52,695 nucleotides of DNA from Gammaproteobacteria bacterium DTU037 (GTDB lineage Bacteria; Pseudomonadota; Gammaproteobacteria; Pseudomonadales; Pseudomonadaceae). The stretch is taken from positions 1 through 52,695 of the forward strand of contig LFRZ01000084.1 of NCBI GenBank assembly GCA_001513025.1. The letters are read 5' to 3'. The notes under the pieces are model-generated. The model saw only the letters and a program-made list of their open reading frames with translations. It did no database searches and was not told where the DNA came from. Position numbers and translations under genes: made by a program. Below, in pieces: positions 46,318 to 52,695 of this stretch. How positions within the stretch are numbered: the stretch's first letter is position 1; the number at the start of each line of letters is the position of its first letter.

Positions 46318-47520
46318 ATGTGTGGATTCTGTAATGACCCCAATCATTCGGGTTTTAATCGCCGCGATTTTCTCAAGTTAGCCAGCCTGTTCACCGCGGC
46401 TGGTGCCCTGCCTCTGTTAACGCAACTGCAACAGGCCCATGCTGCCGATCCGGATGCACCGCTGCGCATTGGCTATCTACCAATCACTGATGCTGCTCCC
46501 CTGCTGGTGGCCCATCATCAGGGTCTGTTTGCCGATTTGGGACTAAAAGTGGAAAAGCCGCACATGTTTCGCAGCTGGGCCCAACTGGTTGAGGCCTTTC
46601 TCAGCGGTGGTGTGAATCTGGTGCATGTGCTTGCCCCGATGGCCATCTGGTCCAGATACGGCAGCGGCGCGACCACCAAGGTCGTTGGTTGGAACCATAT
46701 CAACGGCTCCAGTCTGACCGTCGCGGCCAGCAACGGCATTGACCGTATAGAGGATCTGGGCGGCAAAACTCTGGCCATTCCCTTTTGGTACTCCATCCAT
46801 AACGTTGTGTTGCAGTTGGTGCTACGCAAGCACGGACTGGAGCCCATCACCGATGGTAACCCCGGCCCGCGTCAGGTGCGCTTAGCAGTAATGGCACCCT
46901 CCGACATGCTACCCGGACTGGCCACCGGCAGTATTGCCGGTTACATAGTGGCCGAACCCTTCAACGCAGCTGCCGAGCTCAACGGTATTGGTAAGGTACT
47001 GCGTTTTACCGGTGATGTGTGGAAAGACCATGCCTGCTGTGTACTGCAGATGCATGAAGCCGACCTAGCCTTACGACCCGAGTGGAGCCAAAAAGTGGTA
47101 ACCGCACTGGTACAGGCGCAGGCTTGGATACGCGAGCACCGTGAAGAAACCGTTGCTATCCTTGCTAAGGACAATGCTGCAGGTTACACGCCCCATAGCC
47201 GTGAAACCCTGTCGCAGGTTTTGCTAGGCAATCTGCAGGAGCAGGATACTGCCAGTCTCATCCAGCATCCGCAATGGCAGCAGAAACGCATTGATTTTCA
47301 GCCCTATCCTTTCCCTGACTACACAGAGAAGCTCGTCGAGCTGCTCAAACAGACTGAGGTCAAAGGTAGTACCCGCTTCCTGCAGGATCTGGATCCGGCC
47401 TTTGTTGCACGTGACTTGGTCGATGACCGCTTTGTCCGCACTGCTATCGAGCAAGTTGGCGGCATGGCCACCTTTGGCTTAGCTGAAAGATACACAAGGA
47501 CCGAGGTGATCCAACCGTGA
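46318..47520 (+). CDS. ABC transporter substrate-binding protein with Tat signal
   Basis: A 400-residue NMT1/NrtA-like binding protein. Its N-terminus MCGFCNDPNHSGF precedes a twin-arginine signal (NRRDFLKLASLF, cleavage after AHA about residue 43), so it is exported folded. The mature part reads LRIGYLPITDAAPLLVAHHQGLF, FLSGGVNLVHVLAPMAIW and GYIVAEPFNAAAEL, as in nitrate/sulfonate binders. The CxxC before the Tat motif is unusual. I chose the ATG at 46318 because AAAAGGTG precedes it by seven bases; an upstream GTG at 46309 is less likely. Ligand unknown. Confidence 0.88.
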   Translation: MCGFCNDPNHSGFNRRDFLKLASLFTAAGALPLLTQLQQAHAADPDAPLRIGYLPITDAAPLLVAHHQGLFADLGLKVEKPHMFRSWAQLVEAFLSGGVNLVHVLAPMAIWSRYGSGATTKVVGWNHINGSSLTVAASNGIDRIEDLGGKTLAIPFWYSIHNVVLQLVLRKHGLEPITDGNPGPRQVRLAVMAPSDMLPGLATGSIAGYIVAEPFNAAAELNGIGKVLRFTGDVWKDHACCVLQMHEADLALRPEWSQKVVTALVQAQAWIREHREETVAILAKDNAAGYTPHSRETLSQVLLGNLQEQDTASLIQHPQWQQKRIDFQPYPFPDYTEKLVELLKQTEVKGSTRFLQDLDPAFVARDLVDDRFVRTAIEQVGGMATFGLAERYTRTEVIQP

Positions 47521-48296
47521 GTAAGCTAGCAACAGGGACTGTTTGGCTGTCCCGCCATGCCTATCAGCTGGGTCTGACCTTGGCCGGATTGCTGGTGCTG
47601 GTTGTGCTCTGGCAACTGGGAATCTGGCAGTTGCAACAAAAATTGCCGCTGGCGCGCTTGTTAGCCCCTGTGCCAGCCTTGGAAACCCTAATCGAGCTGG
47701 TTACCAGCGGCGAAATCCTTGGCGATGTGGCCGCTAGCCTGCGCCGAGTCTTGGTTAGCCTGTCTTTGGCACTGCTAGCAGGCATTCCGGTGGGACTGGC
47801 CGTGGGTTTTTGGCGGCGCTTTGACTCTGCCACCAGTGGTGCCTTCCAGTTCCTGCGCATGATCTCGCCGTTGTCCTGGATGCCCATTGCCATCATGATT
47901 TTTGGCATTGGCGATCAACCAGTATATTTCCTGCTTTGCATGGGAGCAGTCTGGCCTATCATCCTCAATACCGCGGCTGGCGTACGCAACCTTGATCCGG
48001 GCTGGCTGATGCTGGCACAGAGCATGAGCGCTTCGCGTTTGGAAATGCTGTTGCGGGTGGTCCTGCCGGGCATTCTCGGGAGCATCCTGACCGGAACACG
48101 GCTGGCGATTGGTATGATCTGGGTACTGCTAGTGCCTTGCGAGATGCTGGGGGTTACCTCGGGTCTTGGCTACTTTATTCTCGACACCCGTGATCGGCTT
48201 GCCTATTCCGAGCTGATGGCGGTTATTGTGCTGATCGGTATTCTCGGTTATCTGCTCGACAGTCTGGCCCGTAGCCTACAACGACGCTGGGCCTGA
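47517..48296 (+). CDS. ABC transporter permease, NitT/TauT type
   Basis: A 259-residue inner-membrane permease with about six hydrophobic helices. The EAA-type loop reads GWLMLAQSMSASRLEMLLRVVLPGILGSILTG (residues about 162-193). It starts with a GTG overlapping the binding-protein stop (GTGA). It is the last gene of the operon; no terminator is obvious after it. With the ATPase and binding protein it makes a complete importer. Confidence 0.92.
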   Translation: MSKLATGTVWLSRHAYQLGLTLAGLLVLVVLWQLGIWQLQQKLPLARLLAPVPALETLIELVTSGEILGDVAASLRRVLVSLSLALLAGIPVGLAVGFWRRFDSATSGAFQFLRMISPLSWMPIAIMIFGIGDQPVYFLLCMGAVWPIILNTAAGVRNLDPGWLMLAQSMSASRLEMLLRVVLPGILGSILTGTRLAIGMIWVLLVPCEMLGVTSGLGYFILDTRDRLAYSELMAVIVLIGILGYLLDSLARSLQRRWA

Positions 48297-48340
48297 CAGT
48301 CACTCCAAAAGCAAAAAATAAGCCGGTGAGGCCAAATTCA

Positions 48341-48709
48341 CTATGCCACTACAAACCTACGATGCTGCAGCAAATCTTCAGAAGTAGAAATCAGTTGTCG
48401 TGACTTCTGCACGATAATTTGTGCGATTGTGCAGTCGTCTAGCTGATGCCCTATCACTTCAACAAAAACAGGCGGCGTAGTTTTGTTGGCTATAAATGCG
48501 GACAAGCCTTGCATACTTTGGTGCTTACGATGCAGCCCAGTGACTTCACCACTACCTTCCACACCGAGTATTAGGCTGCCACCGTTTGTATTCGCCAAAG
48601 ATACAACTGCTGCAATCAGATCACAATCAGGCAGGCATTTCGCATCACTCTTAAACTCCAAGGTAAGGCTTTCACCTTGCTGGATGAGCGCTTTGATGTC
48701 TTTGTTATC
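48341..48709 (-). pseudogene. AlbA_2 / Schlafen-type ATP-binding gene fragment
   Basis: The open stretch reads LTLEFKSDAKCLPDCDLIAAV, then SLANTNGGSLILGVEGSGEV and the strands following, the AlbA_2 (divergent AAA-4/Schlafen) domain found in regulators and defence proteins. Complete members are usually several hundred residues; this frame stops after 123. Upstream it runs to a TAG at 48710-48712 without any ATG or GTG; only a poorly placed TTG is available. I treat it as a remnant. Confidence 0.7.
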
Positions 48710-48846
48710 CTAATTTATGCGCAACCCCTGAAGCAGCTGTTATTTGTGTCATGTAACAAGATAGCAAACGGATTAGCAGAATACTGAGCTTTTTGGCTTC
48801 TTTCGACATTTTATGGACAAATAATGGGCAACAAGTACCCTAAAAA

Positions 48847-48896
48847 GCAAAAGCCCCTGAAAATCACTAGGATAATCAAGGGCTTAGGTGTTTCTA
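48847..48896 (-). repeat. Copy B of the 50-bp terminator repeat
   Basis: It is identical at 41 of 50 positions to 41907-41956 and in the same orientation, both ending with AGGTGTTTCT on the plus strand. On the minus strand it forms AAGCCCTTGATTATC/GATTTTCAGGGGCTTTT, a terminator-like hairpin. The two copies bracket the accessory region. Confidence 0.7.
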
Positions 48897-49439
48897 ATTG
48901 GTGGGCCGGGGTAATCTGAACAGAGCTTTCAAGCTATTGATTAATAAAGAATTTAATCGGTTCAAGTTTAGCTTGGAATACTTTTTGGTGTCCGAAATAT
49001 CTGATTTTGCTTTCAACTGATAAAAATGACGCGCCTAAATCCAAATTTCAGATGTACTTTGATGGTACGAAGAGAACGGCCAAACTGCAGTTAAAGGCGC
49101 AACAGTAATCATTTGCTAGCGATGAAGCACTGCATTTTAATTTACCTGCTAAAGCCACAAGCATTAAAAATGCGGCACTTGGTAGCAGTACCATTTCAGC
49201 AGTATTCATTTTCCGCAAATTATTTTTAGAAAATCACTGAATAATTATCAATCGCATAAAAGCATTCTACCTTCTGCACGGTGACGCAACCTAAAAACAT
49301 GTAATTGAGTTTTTATGGTGACCGCGCCAAGCATGTGGATTTGAACTGAGGACCGCTTGTTTGATGCAATATGTACGCAATGACAGAGAGCTACATCGGT
49401 AATCCACGCGAAAAATAGCAGTTCTCGCAAGTAGAATAA
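48897..49439. other. Intergenic stretch without recognisable gene
   Basis: Apart from short AT-rich runs I see no gene here. Small pieces resemble decayed tRNA ends (GGTGGGCCGGGGTAATCTGA near 48901; TGGATTTGAACTGAGGACC near 49337), but no cloverleaf can be formed. It is probably scar sequence next to the accessory region. Confidence 0.5.
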
Positions 49440-49877
49440 CTAGTCCAGCCTATTTTTTGTCTTGAATGGTTCTGAGAATTGTAGAATTAGAAAATTAACA
49501 ACCGACAATATTATCGCTATCTCATAACGCCCATAAGCCACTGAAATGCCGATAGCAGCTGTATTCCATAAACTCGCTGCCGTCGCAGTACCTTTTACTG
49601 TATTTTCACCTTTAAAAATAGCACCACCACCGATAAAGCCCATGCCCGTAATAATAGCGTACATGATTCTCGCCTCAGGCTGCGAACCGTGATAAATATC
49701 TACAGCGACTAGCATGAAAGCACACGATGCAATACCTACCAATGGAAAGGTTCTGAGCCCTGCACCCTTATCTTTCATCTCACGGTTGAGAGCAATCGGT
49801 AGTGAAAGTATGAAAGCAATTCCTAATTGAAAAAGATGATATCCCATCAATTTCAAGCTCAAGTCGAATTCAAACAT
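49440..49877 (-). CDS. MgtC/SapB-family membrane protein
   Basis: A 145-residue protein with about four membrane helices and the family blocks LPIALNREMKDKGAGLRTFPLVGIASC and ITGMGFIGGGAIFKGENTVKGTATAASLW (residues about 75-103). MgtC proteins modulate Mg2+ homeostasis and the F-ATPase in studied bacteria. Only the short membrane form is present, without the C-terminal soluble domain of Salmonella MgtC. It is single-gene, with 165 bases before the next gene on the same strand. Confidence 0.9.
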   Translation of the reverse strand: MFEFDLSLKLMGYHLFQLGIAFILSLPIALNREMKDKGAGLRTFPLVGIASCAFMLVAVDIYHGSQPEARIMYAIITGMGFIGGGAIFKGENTVKGTATAASLWNTAAIGISVAYGRYEIAIILSVVNFLILQFSEPFKTKNRLD

Positions 49878-50042
49878 TGCTGTACGCTCTGTAAAAGGGA
49901 GTTAGTAAGTTAGGCTGGTTTTGCGCTGAAGCCAACCTCATCACCCAGCTAATAAAACTCAGTAAATATTGCTAAAGAATGATGATTGCTGGCTTATGCC
50001 TTATGAGTTCAAATCTTATAAACACACATGTATGAATAGGCT

Positions 50043-50966
50043 TTAATTCACAGAAGATGATTTATTACCGCGTAATTTACCAATAAGGCTAACAAAAGCC
50101 ACGACGATAACACCGACGATTAAACCTACTAAAGCATTTAAGAGCATGGTGGTTATGTCTTCAAACACTCCTGTCAGGTGCGCTAAGTCTTCAACTTCAT
50201 GATGTAAAAAATCAATTCCATGCACTAAGATTCCGCCGCCAACTAGAAACATCGCTAACGTCCCAGCAATAGATAAAAACTTCATCAGCTTTGGTGCCGC
50301 AGACAATAAAAACCCGCCTATTTTCTGCTTAGCATTACCCGTCTGCTTCATTAGGTATAAACCTAAATCATCCATTTTGACGATACCCGCTACCAAGCCA
50401 TAAACGCCTACGGTGATAGCAATGGCAATAATGGAAAGCACTAAGCTTTTTTCTAGAAGAGTCGCTCCAATTGCTGAGCCTAGCGCAATGACAATGATCT
50501 CTGCCGACAGGATAAAATCTGTACGCACCGCGCCTTTGATTTTATCCTTTTCAAAAGCAACCAAATCAACTGTTTCATCAGCATTGGCGCGTAGGCGCGC
50601 GATTTGCTCTTCATCATGAGACAAAAGATGCGGCCAGAATTTATGAATTATTTTTTCAGCACCCTCATAAGCCAAATAGAGACCGCCGCACATTAATAAG
50701 AAGGTGACTAAAGGTGGGTAAATGGCACTGATGAGCAGTGCTGATGGCACTAAAATAAGTTTATTAACGAATGACCCTTTAGCGACTGCCCAAACCACAG
50801 GCAGCTCACGGTCTGCTTTAACACCGGAAACTTGCTCAGCATTGAGCGCTAAATCATCACCCAATACTCCCGCAGTTTTTTTAGCGGCAACCTTAGTCAT
50901 GAGTGAAACATCGTCTAATATCAGACTGATATCATCAAGTAAGGTTAGTAAACTGGCACCTGCCAT
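50043..50966 (-). CDS. yedI: DUF808 (YedI) membrane protein
   Basis: A 307-residue inner-membrane protein beginning MAGASLLTLLDDISLILDDVS, the YedI/DUF808 signature, with KKTAGVLGDDLALNAEQV and about six hydrophobic segments. The function is not established. The ATG follows AAGGAGCG. It is next to a DUF475/TerC-like gene on the same strand (79-base gap), possibly in one transcript. Confidence 0.9.
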   Translation of the reverse strand: MAGASLLTLLDDISLILDDVSLMTKVAAKKTAGVLGDDLALNAEQVSGVKADRELPVVWAVAKGSFVNKLILVPSALLISAIYPPLVTFLLMCGGLYLAYEGAEKIIHKFWPHLLSHDEEQIARLRANADETVDLVAFEKDKIKGAVRTDFILSAEIIVIALGSAIGATLLEKSLVLSIIAIAITVGVYGLVAGIVKMDDLGLYLMKQTGNAKQKIGGFLLSAAPKLMKFLSIAGTLAMFLVGGGILVHGIDFLHHEVEDLAHLTGVFEDITTMLLNALVGLIVGVIVVAFVSLIGKLRGNKSSSVN

Positions 50967-51045
50967 GTACGCTCCTTAGCGTCTATTTGCATAAATATAT
51001 TGATACGCTTGCTTAGACAGTTTTCAGTATGAGCTGACTTAAATG

Positions 51046-52086
51046 TTAAGTGATAGTATTTTTAGCTTCTTGCTTACGGTGCTTAAGTGATGCGAATAAA
51101 GCCCAGCCAATGAAAGCGATACCAATAAGACCTGTCACCAATTCTGGCACATGGAATCTCATCGATAACAGCATAATAATAGCTAATGCACCAATCGCAT
51201 AATGCGCACCGTGCTCAAGGTAGATGAACTCATCAAGTGTGCCTTTTTCCACCAAAAAGATGGTCATAGAACGCACGAACATAGCACCAATCGCTAGTCC
51301 TAGCATGATGATGATGACGTCATTAGTGATTGCAAATGCACCAATCACACCATCAAAACTGAATGAAGCATCTAGCACTTCAAGATATAGGAAACCAGCG
51401 ATACCACCTTTCAAAATGGCACTTCCTGCTGCTGTACCAGTGCCGTTACTTTCAAGTATGCCCGATACGATTTGCACGCCTAAGTAGATTAAGACACCCC
51501 AAACGCCTGCAATCAATACCGCAGGAGCCTGTTCATCAGTCACCCATGTTAGGGATAACATTAAGATTGCGAGCGCCACAAATACACTCATAGCGTTTAC
51601 TCGACCGAGTTTTGCCAAGCGGCTTTCAAGCCAATCAAACCAATGCACTTCTTTTTCATCAAATAAGAAGTTTAAGAACACTAACAATAAGAACATACCA
51701 CCGAAGGCTGAAATCTCAGCATGATGCTCTAAAAGTTTTGCCGAGTATTCTTTGGGATCATTTAATGCCAAGTTAACCACTTCCATCATGCCGAGGTCTG
51801 CGGTAACGGCAACAATAACAATTGGAAAGACTAAACGCATACCAAATACAGCGATTAAGATACCAACGGTTAAGAAGATCATTTTCCAGAACTTGTCCCA
51901 GTTCTTGAGCACTGAGGCGTTAACCACCGCGTTATCAAACGATAGCGAGATTTCCATGACGGCCAAAATAGCGGTAATTGATAGCGCAGATATCATCCCG
52001 CCCATACCACTGTGTGAATATCCCCACCACGCTGCCACCATTAAGGCGATAGCAGTGAAGATAAAATCTAAATAAAAATGTCTCAT
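51046..52086 (-). CDS. DUF475 / TerC-like membrane protein
   Basis: A 346-residue multipass protein of the DUF475 branch of the TerC superfamily. The acidic intramembrane motifs ISLSFDNAVVNASVLKNW and EVLDASFSFDGVIGAFAIT are present; TerC relatives (Alx, MntX types) move Mn2+ or other metals. About nine hydrophobic segments are visible. The ATG follows AGGATAACC. I looked for a yybP-ykoY-type Mn2+ riboswitch in 52087-52273 and did not see one. Confidence 0.9.
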   Translation of the reverse strand: MRHFYLDFIFTAIALMVAAWWGYSHSGMGGMISALSITAILAVMEISLSFDNAVVNASVLKNWDKFWKMIFLTVGILIAVFGMRLVFPIVIVAVTADLGMMEVVNLALNDPKEYSAKLLEHHAEISAFGGMFLLLVFLNFLFDEKEVHWFDWLESRLAKLGRVNAMSVFVALAILMLSLTWVTDEQAPAVLIAGVWGVLIYLGVQIVSGILESNGTGTAAGSAILKGGIAGFLYLEVLDASFSFDGVIGAFAITNDVIIIMLGLAIGAMFVRSMTIFLVEKGTLDEFIYLEHGAHYAIGALAIIMLLSMRFHVPELVTGLIGIAFIGWALFASLKHRKQEAKNTIT

Positions 52087-52193
52087 GGTTATCCTGTCTG
52101 GTTGCTCAAGGCTAATGTCGGTTTACTATAGGCGCACACCATAAAAGGGTGAGTCAGAGCAAAGGTTATGCACGACGACGGATCACCAATCGC

Positions 52194-52210
52194 TCGTGCA
52201 GTCTGCACGA
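52194..52210. repeat. TGCACGA hairpin between yebE-like and DUF475 genes
   Basis: TCGTGCA-GTC-TGCACGA is a perfect 7-bp stem with three-base loop, and another TGCACGA occurs at 52169-52175. It may be the 3' end signal of the upstream gene (no T run) or an operator for the DUF475 gene. Confidence 0.45.
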
Positions 52211-52273
52211 TACAATATGCTAATCATCTACAGTAGCCGCTATGGCACTCAACTGCTGTTTGAGCGCTTAATT

Positions 52274-52695
52274 TTAAGAGTGATGCGCTATTGCTTGTGC
52301 TTCCAACTCCGCTTTTAGTGCCGGCGCAAGCTGCAGTTGACGTGCAAGTTCGTCAAGGTAGGCTCGCTCCATATAGCTTTCCTCATCGACTACAAGAATG
52401 CTAGCGAGGTACATCTCAGCTGCAATTTCCGGGGTCTTGGCTGCTAAAGCTAGGTCGGCTGGATCGAGAGGTTTACGCAACTCTTTCTGGAACCATAATT
52501 GCAGCTGCGGCTCATTGGTAAGCTTGGCGATTGCATCATCAATCAGCTGCCGCTCGCGCTCGTCAATATGGCCGTCAGCTTTGGCGGCACAAATAATTGC
52601 GCGAAGAATAGCCTGGCTATGCTCTTCCATGACTGCTGGTGACACACGATCCACTGTCTGCGGTTGATGTTGTGTATAAGGTGCACTGGGCTGTG
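52274..52695 (-). CDS. TerB/YebE-like (DUF533) protein, N-terminus outside window
   Basis: The visible 139 residues form a TerB-like helical domain: HSQAILRAIICAAKADGHIDERERQLIDDAI, then the acidic DLALAAKTPEIAAEMYLASILVVDEES and YLDELARQL. This matches the C-terminal half of YebE/DUF533 proteins. The frame stays open to the window edge through a Pro/Gln-rich linker (PYTQHQPQTVDRV), so the GTG at 52654 is probably not the start. DUF533 members are usually inner-membrane proteins linked to envelope stress; function unproven. Confidence 0.82.
   Translation of the reverse strand, partial: QPSAPYTQHQPQTVDRVSPAVMEEHSQAILRAIICAAKADGHIDERERQLIDDAIAKLTNEPQLQLWFQKELRKPLDPADLALAAKTPEIAAEMYLASILVVDEESYMERAYLDELARQLQLAPALKAELEAQAIAHHS

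Noticed and set aside
49320-49420. tRNA-like fragment on the minus strand (TTCAAATCC and GTAGCTCT pieces)
   Set aside because: No acceptor stem or regular cloverleaf can be formed, and the spacing between arms is wrong.
52087-52273. Possible Mn2+ (yybP-ykoY) riboswitch before the DUF475 gene
   Set aside because: The conserved loop elements are absent; only a simple TGCACGA hairpin is visible.

Overview
The window looks like a chromosome segment from a Pseudomonas-type gammaproteobacterium (family Pseudomonadaceae) of moderate GC. The clues are gene order and sequence: obgE-rpmA-rplU divergent from ispB; ruvAB-ybgC-tolQRAB-pal-cpoB-queE-queC-tRNA-Lys-nadA; crcZ-pcnB-folK-panBCD-pgi; and nsrR divergent from hmp. 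A lower-GC branch such as Denitrificimonas or Thiopseudomonas is my guess, not something I could test.

Region 1 (1-3050) holds ribosomal protein genes, a polyprenyl diphosphate synthase and MscL. Region 2 (3053-12283, all minus strand) is the least familiar block. It has a sensor module (a SUOX-fold periplasmic protein without cysteine in its mature part, a histidine kinase and a REC-PAS-LuxR regulator) followed by a tight six-gene operon. That operon encodes a multipass membrane protein, two lipoproteins, two exported proteins and a secreted von Willebrand A protein with six Ig-like repeats. Region 3 (12427-18643) has fpr, rlmG, an M48 lipoprotein protease, nsrR/hmp with a clear NsrR operator, and nadA. 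Region 4 (18755-27580) has tRNA-Lys, queCE, the Tol-Pal envelope operon and ruvAB (ruvC is not adjacent). Region 5 (27666-29815) is a divergent yeiH/yeiE (LysR) pair.

Region 6 (29816-37757) opens with an 850-bp stretch without protein genes that I read as the CrcZ small RNA locus: two CbrB-like half-site arrays, an IHF site, a -24/-12 sigma54 promoter, about 340 nt of RNA with seven A-rich Hfq/Crc-type motifs, and a strong 3' hairpin. Then come pcnB-folK-panBCD, pgi and a thiolase. Region 7 (37943-42507) holds a DUF748 AsmA-like protein, a DUF2845 protein and two small envelope proteins.

Region 8 (about 41.9-48.9 kb) looks like an accessory island. It contains decayed TnpB (IS200/IS605) and IS1182-like fragments, then a compact five-gene operon (AhpD-like protein, acyl-CoA dehydrogenase/flavin monooxygenase-like protein and a complete NitT/TauT-type ABC importer), then a broken AlbA_2/Schlafen-type gene. 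Two 50-bp imperfect direct repeats containing terminators flank it. Region 9 (49440-52695) groups MgtC-like, DUF808, DUF475/TerC-like and TerB/YebE-like proteins.

The main second-look items are the crcZ locus without cbrAB beside it, the vWA operon with its cysteine-less SUOX-fold sensor module, and the horizontally acquired importer/oxidoreductase operon.
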